A stretch of DNA of 64,000 nucleotides from Chryseobacterium edaphi (GTDB lineage Bacteria; Bacteroidota; Bacteroidia; Flavobacteriales; Weeksellaceae). The position numbers and the translations under genes were made by a program. The notes beneath the pieces are model-generated. The model searched no databases. It was not told where the DNA came from and saw only the letters and a program-made list of their open reading frames with translations. The stretch is from the NCBI RefSeq assembly GCF_025628985.1, contig NZ_JAOTEM010000002.1:682001-746000 (forward strand), given 5' to 3'. This document shows, piece after piece, positions 17,255 to 26,555 of this stretch (within the stretch, counting starts at the first letter, position 1; every line of letters starts with the position of its first letter).

Positions 17255-18265
17255 TTAATTTTTATACTTGTAAAAAACTGACATTATATTAAAATTCGAA
17301 AGTAAAAAAGTATTATATATTTTAGCAATCCCTTTGAATTGGGATAGAACGGTCTTTTTTTCAAGAGAACAATAAGAATCCAGAAGTCTTTTTTTCTGTT
17401 GCAATTTTTCTTCAGCAGTCATTTTGTCTGAAAAAAGGTGAAAAATTTTAATAGCATTTACAAGATTTTTATAAGCTGTAAACTCGAAAATAGATTTTCT
17501 TGGCTCATAAATTCCTTTCTGTAAAAAGATTTTCCGTAATAAGAAATCGGTTCTTATGATGTCAATTTTCTTTGGAGAAAGTAGTTTTGCAGATGAATCT
17601 GGATGAATAAAATGGGTGTAAATTGCATTACAGCTACCAACAAATTTTGCTTCTTCAAAAATGAGGCGTTCTACAATTTCATCAGCGTTTAAAAGTGGTT
17701 CGGTAAAGCGAAAAGAATGAGATTTAAAAACTTTTGCTCTGTACAAGCCACGTATATGATTGTCATATCTGCCGACAGTATCACGAATAATCTGAGATCC
17801 GGCAAATTTTTTAAATTCAAATTCTGAAGACTTTGAAAGATAAATATTATGGATGTTTTTGATTTTTCCATCGGTGAATTTTGTAATTACCATGGGACTT
17901 ACAATATCAAGTTCGGGATGACTTAAAAAAGTTTGGTAACATTTTTCGATAGTATCCAAATCAATGAGATCATCATGGTCAAAAAGAAAAATAAATTCTC
18001 CAGAAGCTTTATCCTGACCGTAAGCTTTAGAATATTGCGCATACTTTTCATTTTCTTTTGTGTAAATTTTAATTCTAGGATCTTGTTTTGCGAAATATTC
18101 TAAATCATCCAAAGTAGAATCTGTAGAACCGTCATTTACGCAGATTAATTCTAAATTTCTGTAGGTCTGGTTTTGTAAACATTTCATTGATGATTTTACA
18201 AAATCTCCCAATTGTACAGAGTTATAGTAAGTTGTAATGATAGAAATGAGGGGTTGTGTTTTCAT
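17255..18265 (-). CDS. Glycosyltransferase family 2
   Basis: This 336-residue GT-A enzyme begins with PLISIITTYYNSVQLGDFV. It has CVNDGSTDST (nucleotide binding) and FLFDHDDLID (metal site), and a helical C-terminal region from about residue 240. It is a single gene on the - strand between two + strand genes, so it needs its own promoter. I see only a 7-of-8 match to the -7 element upstream. Confidence 0.88.
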   Translation of the reverse strand: MKTQPLISIITTYYNSVQLGDFVKSSMKCLQNQTYRNLELICVNDGSTDSTLDDLEYFAKQDPRIKIYTKENEKYAQYSKAYGQDKASGEFIFLFDHDDLIDLDTIEKCYQTFLSHPELDIVSPMVITKFTDGKIKNIHNIYLSKSSEFEFKKFAGSQIIRDTVGRYDNHIRGLYRAKVFKSHSFRFTEPLLNADEIVERLIFEEAKFVGSCNAIYTHFIHPDSSAKLLSPKKIDIIRTDFLLRKIFLQKGIYEPRKSIFEFTAYKNLVNAIKIFHLFSDKMTAEEKLQQKKRLLDSYCSLEKKTVLSQFKGIAKIYNTFLLSNFNIMSVFYKYKN

Positions 18266-18366
18266 ATTTATACAAATATCCGAAATTATTTTATTAATTT
18301 AAATGTGAAAAATAGAGTTTTGTATTAATGTAAAATTTATAATTAATCAATTTCGTAAATAAGTTT

Positions 18367-18374
18367 TAAATTTG
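18367..18374 (+). promoter_or_regulatory. -7 element TAAATTTG for asnB
   Basis: This perfect TAnnTTTG match lies 17 bases before the ATG at 18392. No convincing -33 element is seen. Confidence 0.5.
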
Positions 18375-18391
18375 TGAGATATTAATGATCT

Positions 18392-20215
18392 ATGTGCGGA
18401 ATTGCAGGTATTGTAAAAAAAAATATTTTAAACGATGATTTTTATAAGAGAAATCTGAAAAACATGACAGATTCTATTATACATCGTGGTCCGGATGATG
18501 AGGGTCATGAGTATTTTCAAAATTGTGTTTTGGGTTTTAGACGTTTAGCAATCGTTGATCTTTCAAAAGATGGCCATCAGCCGATGTATTCAAGTACAAA
18601 AAATGAATGTATTGTTTTCAATGGTGAAATTTATGGCTACCGAGATTTAAAAAACGAAATATCTGACTATCCTTTCACAAGTAATACCGATACAGAAGTT
18701 ATACTTGCGCTTTATCAAAAATATGGCTACGATCTTCCAAGGCATCTTAACGGAATGTTTTCTATTGCAATCTGGGATGAACAGCAACAGAAATTATTTT
18801 GTGCACGAGATCGTTTCGGAGAGAAACCATTTTATTATGCGACAGGTAAGAATGGTGAATTCATTTTTGCCTCAGAGATTAAAGCTATTTTGGCTACAGG
18901 TTTAGTAGATGAAGAGTTGAATGATCAGGCGGTTCTTCATTTTTTACGTCATTCTTATGTAGACAGTCACCAAAGTATTTATAAAAATATAAAAGTTTTA
19001 CCACCAGCTTCACAGTTAATCCTAAAAGATAGTAAAATTGATGTTTCACAATATTGGAATTTACCCAAAGAAGAATTAAATATTTCTGAAGAGGATGCAA
19101 TAGAAAAGTTTAAGGAACTTGTACAAAAATCTGTAAAAAAGCAGTTGATTGCAGATGTCAAAGTAGGAGCTTTTTTAAGTGGTGGACTTGATTCGGGAAC
19201 TTTGGTTGCGCTGTCTTCTAAATATAATTCAAACCTTACAACATTAGGATTTGAATATCAAGGGGAATGGAATGAGATGCCGGAAGCAAGAAGTATTTCG
19301 CAGAAATATAATACAAACCACAAGGAGGTTTCTTTAAAAGATGAGGAAATCCCAAAGTTGTTGGTAGAAGTTTTACAAAATCTTGATGAGCCGCTTGCGG
19401 ATACAGCAATTTTAGCTACCTATGCGATTTGTAAAGAGGCTGCAAAAAACATGACAGTTGTAATTACAGGAAATGCAGGAGATGAGCTTTTCGGCGGTTA
19501 TAAATGGTATCAAAAGGAAAAGGAAATTCTGGATAAAGGAAGTTTAAATTCGCAATTTTTGACCTTTTATAAAATTGGATCTACCATTAGTGAAAAAGTT
19601 GGTTTTAAAAACGGACAGGATTATTTTCTGGATAAAATTTTCAGAGCAAAATTTCCCGATATTGTTTCTTATCAAAAAGAAAAAGTACACAATAATTTCA
19701 CAAAAAAAGAAACCAATCTGCTTCTGAAATCCTATTCGGAGTATGAACATACTTATAATTTTGTTTTAGATAAAACAAATCTCAATACCCCAATGAAGAT
19801 GGATCTTACCAACATAATTCCTGGAGACTACATGGTAAAAGATGACCGAATTGCAATGTTGCATTCGATTGAGTTGAGAACGCCTTTTTTGGATAAGGAT
19901 TTGGTAGAATTCTGTTCTGCACTTCCCGCAAAATATAAAGTAAATACTGATCAGACCAAAATTATATTGAGGAAAGCTTTTGGCAAATTGCTGACAGATA
20001 ATATTTTAAATAAGCGAAAACAAGGTTTTGGAGCACCTGTAGAAAAATGGCTTAGAATTCCTGCAATGGAAAAACTTTCAACAAATATTTTAAGAAATCC
20101 AAACTCTAAAGTCTTTCTTAAACTAGATTTTCAACAGGTTCAGAAAAATTTAAATTACAACTATAAGCACTGGTCACTTCTGGTTTTAGGAATTTGGATG
20201 GAAGAACATGCGTAA
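18392..20215 (+). CDS. asnB: Asparagine synthase-type glutamine amidotransferase
   Basis: This 607-residue enzyme has an N-terminal class II glutaminase domain with the catalytic Cys2 (MCGIAGIV), and a C-terminal ATP-pyrophosphatase domain with the PPi loop SGGLDS at residues 263-268. Family members make asparagine. Homologs inside polysaccharide loci are thought to amidate sugar carboxyl groups. With UDP-glucose dehydrogenase in the same locus, a uronic acid acceptor is plausible here, but this is inference. It lies on the + strand with its own promoter, and its stop is 2 bp from the stop of the convergent GT2 gene. Confidence 0.9.
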   Translation: MCGIAGIVKKNILNDDFYKRNLKNMTDSIIHRGPDDEGHEYFQNCVLGFRRLAIVDLSKDGHQPMYSSTKNECIVFNGEIYGYRDLKNEISDYPFTSNTDTEVILALYQKYGYDLPRHLNGMFSIAIWDEQQQKLFCARDRFGEKPFYYATGKNGEFIFASEIKAILATGLVDEELNDQAVLHFLRHSYVDSHQSIYKNIKVLPPASQLILKDSKIDVSQYWNLPKEELNISEEDAIEKFKELVQKSVKKQLIADVKVGAFLSGGLDSGTLVALSSKYNSNLTTLGFEYQGEWNEMPEARSISQKYNTNHKEVSLKDEEIPKLLVEVLQNLDEPLADTAILATYAICKEAAKNMTVVITGNAGDELFGGYKWYQKEKEILDKGSLNSQFLTFYKIGSTISEKVGFKNGQDYFLDKIFRAKFPDIVSYQKEKVHNNFTKKETNLLLKSYSEYEHTYNFVLDKTNLNTPMKMDLTNIIPGDYMVKDDRIAMLHSIELRTPFLDKDLVEFCSALPAKYKVNTDQTKIILRKAFGKLLTDNILNKRKQGFGAPVEKWLRIPAMEKLSTNILRNPNSKVFLKLDFQQVQKNLNYNYKHWSLLVLGIWMEEHA

Positions 20216-20217
20216 AA

Positions 20218-21123
20218 TTATTTACTGAACTTCCATTTAATCTCTCGAAGAATATAAAACAACTGTGCTTTTAAACCACCGTACTTTCCATAAAGATTGA
20301 TGATTGATGAGGGTAGCTTATTTTTAAGTTTGTAATAATGAAGAACTGCATGATATTTTTTCAGTAAAAAGAGCCGTTGAGAATCGCTGAAACTATCGTG
20401 ATAATCCGTGAAAATAATCTCATATACCATTGCTTCACCAACATCTTTTTGATCTCTAAAAGAATTGACCCTAGTGAGATTAATTTCTGAGGATCTTACA
20501 GACATTTGAGTGTTGTTCATTCCATAAATCAATCCGCCATCCGTATAATCAATCCAGGCAACTAAAGGAGTTCCCCAAGCTAATGGAAATCCCCTGAAGC
20601 CTTTTTTTTCGTAAGAGCTTCTTCTAAATATATTTTCGCTGATGCTTGTGTGTGTTTTATGATTTCTATCTCTCCAAAATGTATTTATTGAGGTGTCATA
20701 TTCCGGATGAATGAGATCTTCTCCCCTTACTTTTGATTGAGAATTTATAGATGTAATGGCTGCTTTAATTACATTGATGTTTTTTTTGTAGACTATAGGT
20801 AAGACATTATAAAATTCTTCAACAAAATTTTTCTTAGGACAATCGTCATCTCCCAAAATACATATCCATTCTTCATCTTTTGATAAGTCGATGCATCTTA
20901 TCCATTGTCCCTCCAAGTCTTTGGCGCCTAAATTATCTTCAAACTCTTTATATGTTATGTTTAAATTAGGATATTTATTGATAATATCTGAAGGGTCATC
21001 AGGACTTTTATCATTTCCTATATAAACATTAAAGTTTTTGTTAGTTTGCTGCTCAAGAGACAGTAGGGTTTCATCAAAAAAATTAATTTTATAATATGGG
21101 ATGACAAAGGCAATTTTTTTCAT
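20218..21123 (-). CDS. Glycosyltransferase family 2
   Basis: This 301-residue GT-A enzyme begins MKKIAFVIPYYKINFFDETL. It contains YIGNDKSPDDP and CILGDDDCPKKNFVE, the expected nucleotide- and metal-binding segments. It lacks the more common VDDGS form, so it belongs to a divergent GT2 branch. It ends the - strand gene run that begins at ugd. Confidence 0.85.
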   Translation of the reverse strand: MKKIAFVIPYYKINFFDETLLSLEQQTNKNFNVYIGNDKSPDDPSDIINKYPNLNITYKEFEDNLGAKDLEGQWIRCIDLSKDEEWICILGDDDCPKKNFVEEFYNVLPIVYKKNINVIKAAITSINSQSKVRGEDLIHPEYDTSINTFWRDRNHKTHTSISENIFRRSSYEKKGFRGFPLAWGTPLVAWIDYTDGGLIYGMNNTQMSVRSSEINLTRVNSFRDQKDVGEAMVYEIIFTDYHDSFSDSQRLFLLKKYHAVLHYYKLKNKLPSSIINLYGKYGGLKAQLFYILREIKWKFSK

Positions 21124-21184
21124 TTTAAAATTGTGTAATAAATTTAGAATAGATTTTTAAATTTTAACGTAAAAAGAATAATTG

Positions 21185-21865
21185 TTAGTAATATTTTCTT
21201 AACATATTTTGAATGTATTGTTCCTTATTTATCAAATTATTTTTTATAAAATAATTTTCTATATGTGGAATATTTATATCATAACCTGACCCATTTTTAA
21301 TCAGATTAATATCAAGTTTTATATTATAATATCTTTCTACGATCTCTAAAATTTCAATTATGGAATAATTTTGAATGTAAGCAACATTGATGATTTTATT
21401 AAGATCATCTTTATCCAGCAACAGGTCAAAGGTAATATTTTTGATATCATCAGCATCTATGAGATTACGTGTTGCTCTGGTATGAACATTAATCGTCTCA
21501 TTATTTTTTATGGCTTTTAAGATATAATTCATCAGAAGATTGGGATTTCCACCTTTTCCGACAGCATTACTTATTCTCAAAATCAAAAAAATTTCGCATG
21601 AGTTTTTAATGATCTGCTCCATTTTTAGCTTATGAAGTACATAATCACTACCAGTTTTGGATGAATCGTAAATGCTACAGGTAGAAAAATAAACAAAAAT
21701 CTTATCTGGATTTTCAGCAACAGTTTTTTTAATCAAATTTTCTTCCCGATCAAATTCTTCAGTTCTGGTTTCCAAAGAATTTGAAACTCCGGATGCAAAG
21801 AAAATCGTGTCTTCTCTGTCAAAATCAACAAATAATGAAGCTATAAGTCCTCTGCCAACAATCAT
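21185..21865 (-). CDS. Short NAD-dependent epimerase/dehydratase (SDR)
   Basis: This 226-residue protein resembles extended SDR enzymes that modify nucleotide sugars. The cofactor motif is reduced to GRGLIA right at the N-terminus, so the first beta strand is only a few residues. The Ser of FSTCSIYD and the Tyr-x3-Lys pair (DYVLHKLK) give a plausible catalytic triad. Family members usually have 300 or more residues, so the C-terminal substrate domain is small. It overlaps the upstream wecB-like gene by 4 bp, and the two products may act in sequence. Confidence 0.8.
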   Translation of the reverse strand: MIVGRGLIASLFVDFDREDTIFFASGVSNSLETRTEEFDREENLIKKTVAENPDKIFVYFSTCSIYDSSKTGSDYVLHKLKMEQIIKNSCEIFLILRISNAVGKGGNPNLLMNYILKAIKNNETINVHTRATRNLIDADDIKNITFDLLLDKDDLNKIINVAYIQNYSIIEILEIVERYYNIKLDINLIKNGSGYDINIPHIENYFIKNNLINKEQYIQNMLRKYY

Positions 21866-22941
21866 TCTAATATTTTTTCAACGATTTTTTCTGCTGCTTT
21901 TCCGTCGCCAAAAGGATTGTTTTCACTTTTGAAAATATATTCCTCAGGATTATTATAAATGAAATTAAAGCTGCTCTTAATTTTCTGAATGTCTGTTCCT
22001 ACCAAGATACCACAATTACATTCAATTACTTCTGGTCTTTCGGTTTCTTCTCGTAAAATTAATACTCTTTTCTGCAAACTTGGTGCTTCTTCTTGTATCC
22101 CGCCTGAATCTGAGATGATAAGCTTAGATTTTGCCATTTTTCTGATAGCTTCAAGATAGGAGAGTGGTTCTGTGAAATTTATATTTTCAGGAGTTCCGTT
22201 TTCGAAAGCTTCCAGGATAATTTTTCGCGTATTCGGATTGGGATGTAGAGCCCAGTCAAATTGGGTTTCAGGATTTTCTTCGGCCAATTCTTTAATCGCC
22301 TGAGCAACGTTTTTTAATGGTTGACCAATGTTTTCTCTTCTGTGAGCGGTAATAAAAACAAAGTCTTTGTACTCGACGGCTATATTTTCCTTTTTCGTAA
22401 CATATTGAATCATATCAACAATACTGTTTCCAACTAAAGAAATATTATTTTCTGAAATATTTTCTTTTAAAAGATTTTGTTTTGATAATTCTGTAGGAGC
22501 AAAGTTAACATCTGTCGTTAACGAAACGACGCGTCTGTTAAATTCTTCCGGAAAAGGAAGTTTAATATCAGATGTGCGAAGACCTGCTTCTATATGATAA
22601 AATTTTCTTTGCTCAAGAAAAGCAACCATAGATGATGCTAAAACTGTAAATGTGTCACCCTGCGCAATAATTTTCTGAATATTTTCCTGATGAACCAAAT
22701 TGGATATTTCATCAATCAATTTTGCGATCAGATTAGAATTTTTAAAAGATAATGATTGTACAGAAAGCTGATAATCAGGCTTTATGGTGAAGCTTTGTTC
22801 CATTTCTGTAAGCAGAGAGTCGTGTTGTCCGGTATTGACAATACAGATTGTCTGATTTCTTTTTCTGAATTCGTCAATTACTGGAAAAACCTTTAGAAAT
22901 TCAGGTCTTGTTCCGTAAATAATCGCAATTTTATCATTCAT
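21862..22941 (-). CDS. wecB: UDP-N-acetylglucosamine 2-epimerase (non-hydrolysing, WecB-like)
   Basis: This 359-residue GT-B-like enzyme probably interconverts UDP-GlcNAc and UDP-ManNAc, or acts as a related 2-epimerase on a UDP-2-acetamido sugar. Typical motifs are IYGTRPEFLKVFPV near the start, NTGQHDSLL, YHIEAGLRTSD, THRRENIG and ISDSGGIQEEAP. There is no companion ManNAc dehydrogenase in the window. The exact product therefore cannot be fixed, and the adjacent SDR may convert it further. Confidence 0.9.
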   Translation of the reverse strand: MNDKIAIIYGTRPEFLKVFPVIDEFRKRNQTICIVNTGQHDSLLTEMEQSFTIKPDYQLSVQSLSFKNSNLIAKLIDEISNLVHQENIQKIIAQGDTFTVLASSMVAFLEQRKFYHIEAGLRTSDIKLPFPEEFNRRVVSLTTDVNFAPTELSKQNLLKENISENNISLVGNSIVDMIQYVTKKENIAVEYKDFVFITAHRRENIGQPLKNVAQAIKELAEENPETQFDWALHPNPNTRKIILEAFENGTPENINFTEPLSYLEAIRKMAKSKLIISDSGGIQEEAPSLQKRVLILREETERPEVIECNCGILVGTDIQKIKSSFNFIYNNPEEYIFKSENNPFGDGKAAEKIVEKILE

Positions 22942-22970
22942 CTGATATGTTTTTGTAAAAATAATAAAAC

Positions 22971-23753
22971 TTATCGTTTTAAACGTTTAACAATATGTTT
23001 TAAAAGCATTTTTAAAGGAAATTGATTAAGAATCTCATCCGCAGAAAACTTTTGCATATTGTTTACCACGTTATGAATTTCCTTTTTGCCGCTTTCCATT
23101 TCCACTATATTTTTAAGATTAAAATGTGCATGTACAAAATCTTTAAACGGGTTTGGTGTATCTCTTTCGTGCCAAGTTCCCACAAAATGATGAGCTGCAT
23201 AATTTTTAGGCAAATCTAGGCAAAAGTAAGTGGAAGGATAGATCGCGATTCCATCGGCTAATTCCTGATACTCATCTTTGTTGGGATCGACTTTATATTC
23301 TTTGATCAATAAATCAGAGACAAAGACAGTATTTGTGGTTAAATTAAAATCGGTTTTTTCATTATAAAAATCCAATACTTTTTTTGGCCAGGGATGATTT
23401 TTTTCGGTTGCCCAAAGTGCAGTAAAGGGAGATCCTTTAATCTCAAATCCGGAAAAAGCTCGGTGAACAAGAAATTCATCGAGAGAAAATTTCACCTCAA
23501 CGTCAATATCCATGTAAATTCCTCCCTGTTCAAATAAAGCAAGAGCTCTTGCGTAATCTGAAACAAAAGCCCATTTTTTCTTTTCTGCTGCAAGACGTAC
23601 ATATTCACAACAATTGATGTCAAAATTGCTTTCATTCCATTCTATGATTTCATAATCGGGAAGATTTTTCTTCCAGGAATCAAGACAGATGTAGAACGAT
23701 TCAGGTTTTGGATTTCCGCCAAACCAGCAGTAGTGTATTTTTTTTGGGATCAT
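22971..23753 (-). CDS. Glycosyltransferase with DXD sugar-binding motif (GT32-like)
   Basis: This 260-residue protein begins IPKKIHYCWFGGNPKP and has the region SDYARALALFEQGGIYMDIDVE, with the DXD metal motif at Asp82 and Asp84. This is the OCH1/capsular glycosyltransferase pattern (Gly_transf_sug). It probably adds a hexose or GlcNAc to the repeat unit. It overlaps the next upstream gene by 4 bp. Confidence 0.88.
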   Translation of the reverse strand: MIPKKIHYCWFGGNPKPESFYICLDSWKKNLPDYEIIEWNESNFDINCCEYVRLAAEKKKWAFVSDYARALALFEQGGIYMDIDVEVKFSLDEFLVHRAFSGFEIKGSPFTALWATEKNHPWPKKVLDFYNEKTDFNLTTNTVFVSDLLIKEYKVDPNKDEYQELADGIAIYPSTYFCLDLPKNYAAHHFVGTWHERDTPNPFKDFVHAHFNLKNIVEMESGKKEIHNVVNNMQKFSADEILNQFPLKMLLKHIVKRLKR

Positions 23754-24457
23754 TGCTTATCTTTTAACGACATATATACAAAAATGCCAGATGTAATTAT
23801 TTTATTCTTGTTTTCATCAAAAATCCAACGATGTGTTGGCTGCCCTCTAAACGTGCCTTTTATTCCCAATCCATCTAAAATATTCTGAATTTTTTCGTTT
23901 TCAGCAATTTCATCATAAATGATTGTAAGATGATGCGTGTCTGAGAATCGGGATACTAAATTACCAAGAATTTTGTTGTCATAAAAATGATGTATTTCTA
24001 CCAAAATATCTGTTTCTTTTTGCCAACGAAATTTATCAGGTTGCAACAGAAAATCTTCAGCACCTTCGCAGTCAATAAGTAGAAAATCTATTTTGTTTTC
24101 CCAATTAAGGAGTATTTCTTCTTTGGCTTCGCCAAATGTTTGATAAGGTATTAAATCATTTATCGAAATCCAAGCCTCAATATAAGGTTGAAAATTCTTA
24201 TCCATCTCAAATACATACATGTTTTTTGGTCTTAAAAGATTACTCAACCCTGCAGGATAGTATTCTTTATATCCACCAATAATCATAATGTTTTCGATAT
24301 TTTTATTGATTAAATCAGAAAAATTACGGTGCAATACCGATTCATATAAACCAAGTGTTTCAGATAATTTAAGAATCGGTTTTAGAATATCAGGAATTAT
24401 TAGGCCTGCAAAAGGACCTGTATATATTTGGTTGCCTATTTTTTCTAAAACCAACAC
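23750..24457 (-). CDS. FkbM-like methyltransferase-fold protein, start uncertain
   Basis: This product of about 235 residues has IMIIGGYKEYYPAGLSN as a Rossmann-type motif and FLLIDCEGAEDFLL as an acidic motif, like FkbM methyltransferases. The only in-frame starts are GTG at 24457, TTG at 24454 or rarer codons. Upstream the frame stays open with plausible coding sequence as far as a TGA at 24509-24511, and an ATG stands two codons before that TGA (24515-24517). The gene may therefore have lost its true start through a nonsense change or sequence error. It overlaps the GT32-like gene by 4 bp. Confidence 0.7.
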   Translation of the reverse strand: MLVLEKIGNQIYTGPFAGLIIPDILKPILKLSETLGLYESVLHRNFSDLINKNIENIMIIGGYKEYYPAGLSNLLRPKNMYVFEMDKNFQPYIEAWISINDLIPYQTFGEAKEEILLNWENKIDFLLIDCEGAEDFLLQPDKFRWQKETDILVEIHHFYDNKILGNLVSRFSDTHHLTIIYDEIAENEKIQNILDGLGIKGTFRGQPTHRWIFDENKNKIITSGIFVYMSLKDKQ

Positions 24458-24558
24458 TACTGTTTCGTTCTCTGATAAAATTTTTGAGAGTATTTTATTT
24501 TTTATTTTTCAAAGCATTTGTAATGTGTTTTTAATTGATTAATATGATAATGCAGAAG

Positions 24559-25434
24559 CTAAATTTTTTTTTGTAAAATTCTGCTGATAAAATAAATGAT
24601 CATATGAAGTTTTACTTTTAATCCATCAATTTTATTGAATTTTGAAATTAAATTTTCAGTATTTAAGCTTTCATAATCCCAATAGTTTTCAGCAAAAATT
24701 TTTCTGTGAGATAGAGGGAATTGTTTATTGTTCATTTTCTCTTCATAAGCTAGTGCAGCACCTTTAGGACTATTTAATAATATTTTTTTTCCTTGATGAG
24801 TGAGTCCATCGGGTCTGTATTCAGCATTTACAATTGAATCATTAATGTACAAAAATTTATATTTACTGTCCATTCTATCAAAAACAACAGATTCCAGCAT
24901 GAATTTTTCGCCTCTAAAAATGGGGTATTTATATTTTTTCGCCAAATCTGTCTTAAAAATTAAAGTGAGCTCTCCCACAAAACCATATTTAAATTTGAGT
25001 TCGTTTGTAGTTGCTATAATGTTGGTAAATATTTTTTGTGTGTAAGAGATGTTATTATTTAAAATATGTATAGGTGATGCTATACCGATAATTTTGTGTT
25101 CTGAACTGATGAGGGAAAGTTTTTTTTCAACTATTTCTAAACCTGTATCTTTCAAAAAATCATCACTATCAATAGTTAGAAAATACGGGGTTGAAATTTT
25201 GTCTAATGCAGTGTTTATTGCTATATGTTTTCCTTGATTTTCCTGATAAAAATACGTTATCTTAAATGATGCCTGTTTTTGGAACTCACTTATAAGTTCC
25301 GCTGTGTTATCCGTAGAACCATCATCTACAATTAGCCATTCAAAATTCTGTGAACCTTGGCGTAGTAAACTTTCAAACAACTTTGGCAATAGGTATGCCC
25401 TATTGTAAGTAGGTGTGAATATCGTTAAAGTCAT
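24559..25434 (-). CDS. Glycosyltransferase family 2
   Basis: This 291-residue GT-A enzyme begins LTIFTPTYNRAYLLPKLFES. It has IVDDGSTDNTAELI and FLTIDSDDFLK as nucleotide and metal sites. It is similar in its N-terminal half to the GT2 at 11776-12672 (PTYNRA...DDGSTDNT...ENQGK against ENQHK), so the two may derive from one gene. It overlaps the upstream GT4 gene by 4 bp. Confidence 0.9.
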   Translation of the reverse strand: MTLTIFTPTYNRAYLLPKLFESLLRQGSQNFEWLIVDDGSTDNTAELISEFQKQASFKITYFYQENQGKHIAINTALDKISTPYFLTIDSDDFLKDTGLEIVEKKLSLISSEHKIIGIASPIHILNNNISYTQKIFTNIIATTNELKFKYGFVGELTLIFKTDLAKKYKYPIFRGEKFMLESVVFDRMDSKYKFLYINDSIVNAEYRPDGLTHQGKKILLNSPKGAALAYEEKMNNKQFPLSHRKIFAENYWDYESLNTENLISKFNKIDGLKVKLHMIIYFISRILQKKI

Positions 25435-26555
25435 CTCAGGTTTTTTATAATTGTTGTAAACTCATTGCCCCAGTTTTTCCAATTGAGTTCTTTATCATAA
25501 AGCTTTCGAGCATTTTCCGAGAATTCTCTTACTTTTTCAGGAGATTTTAGCAATTTTTCAATCTCATCTGCGTAATCTTCTGCTTCTGCTTCAGGAGAAA
25601 GCAAACTGCCATTGTAGCCGTCAATCACATGAGCAGAAACGCCGCCCGTATTTGTAGAAATTACAGGGAGACCGTATCCCGCAGCTTCACAGAACGCAAT
25701 AGGTGTACAGTCTGCTTTCGTAGGGACAAACAGAAAATGTGAACTTAGCAAATGATTTTGAATCTCTCTAAACTCATCCGGATTATTTTTATTAAGAAAA
25801 GGAATTATTGTTACCCAATCAGCTTTTATTTTAGGATTGCAACCTACAATCAGCATTTTAACGGGATATCCTTTTTCTTTTAAAATTTTTAAACTTTCGT
25901 AGGCGAGCATTCCTCTTTTTCTAACCCAGTCAACCGCTAAGAAAAGAAAGGTGAATTCCGTGGGGTTTTTATTAAACTCAATTGTTTCGGGTACAGCGAT
26001 GTTTGCCCCGAATTTTATTGTTTTTATTTTTTCTTTATTGATACCATAAAAATCTGAAGCAAAATTGCTTGCCCAATCTGATGAAAATATAGAATATGCT
26101 GCATTTTTCAATGTTTTCTTTTCCAGATATTTAGTTTCTATTTTTGATAAGATTCCAAAACCGGTATAGTAATGATAATAATTCAGCAATTGTGCAACAT
26201 TTGCATCATTCAAATAGATTACAGGGATGTCGGTTTTCAGATAGGCAAAATCGTTAACATGAGTTGGATTAAAAAGTACATCTATTTTAAAGTTTTTTAA
26301 ATTTTGTTCAAGTCTTTTGGCAGCAATTTTTGCTTTATAAATAAATAAATGACGATTATATCCTCTGTTGAAAATTTTATTGAACCACTTTTCAATTAGC
26401 TTAAAATGCTTTTCTTCTTTTTCTGTAAATCTAACTTTAGGAACCCAGATAACCTCGTAGCCTTGAATTAGGAGCTGCTCGTACATTTTAAACATAGTTC
26501 CTGACCAGTTTTTTTTATCTTCTAAAGGCATTGAACTGTAGAACCCAATCTTCAT
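25431..26555 (-). CDS. Glycosyltransferase family 4
   Basis: This 374-residue GT-B enzyme has a C-terminal donor lobe with FLFLAVDWVRKRGMLA and VPTKADCTPIAFCEAAGYG, the latter containing the E-x7-E-like element. The N-terminal lobe begins MKIGFYSSMPLEDKKNW. I start at the ATG at 26555, because the 46 codons upstream in frame overlap the preceding GT2 gene. The 4-bp overlap with that gene suggests translational coupling. Confidence 0.88.
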   Translation of the reverse strand: MKIGFYSSMPLEDKKNWSGTMFKMYEQLLIQGYEVIWVPKVRFTEKEEKHFKLIEKWFNKIFNRGYNRHLFIYKAKIAAKRLEQNLKNFKIDVLFNPTHVNDFAYLKTDIPVIYLNDANVAQLLNYYHYYTGFGILSKIETKYLEKKTLKNAAYSIFSSDWASNFASDFYGINKEKIKTIKFGANIAVPETIEFNKNPTEFTFLFLAVDWVRKRGMLAYESLKILKEKGYPVKMLIVGCNPKIKADWVTIIPFLNKNNPDEFREIQNHLLSSHFLFVPTKADCTPIAFCEAAGYGLPVISTNTGGVSAHVIDGYNGSLLSPEAEAEDYADEIEKLLKSPEKVREFSENARKLYDKELNWKNWGNEFTTIIKNLR

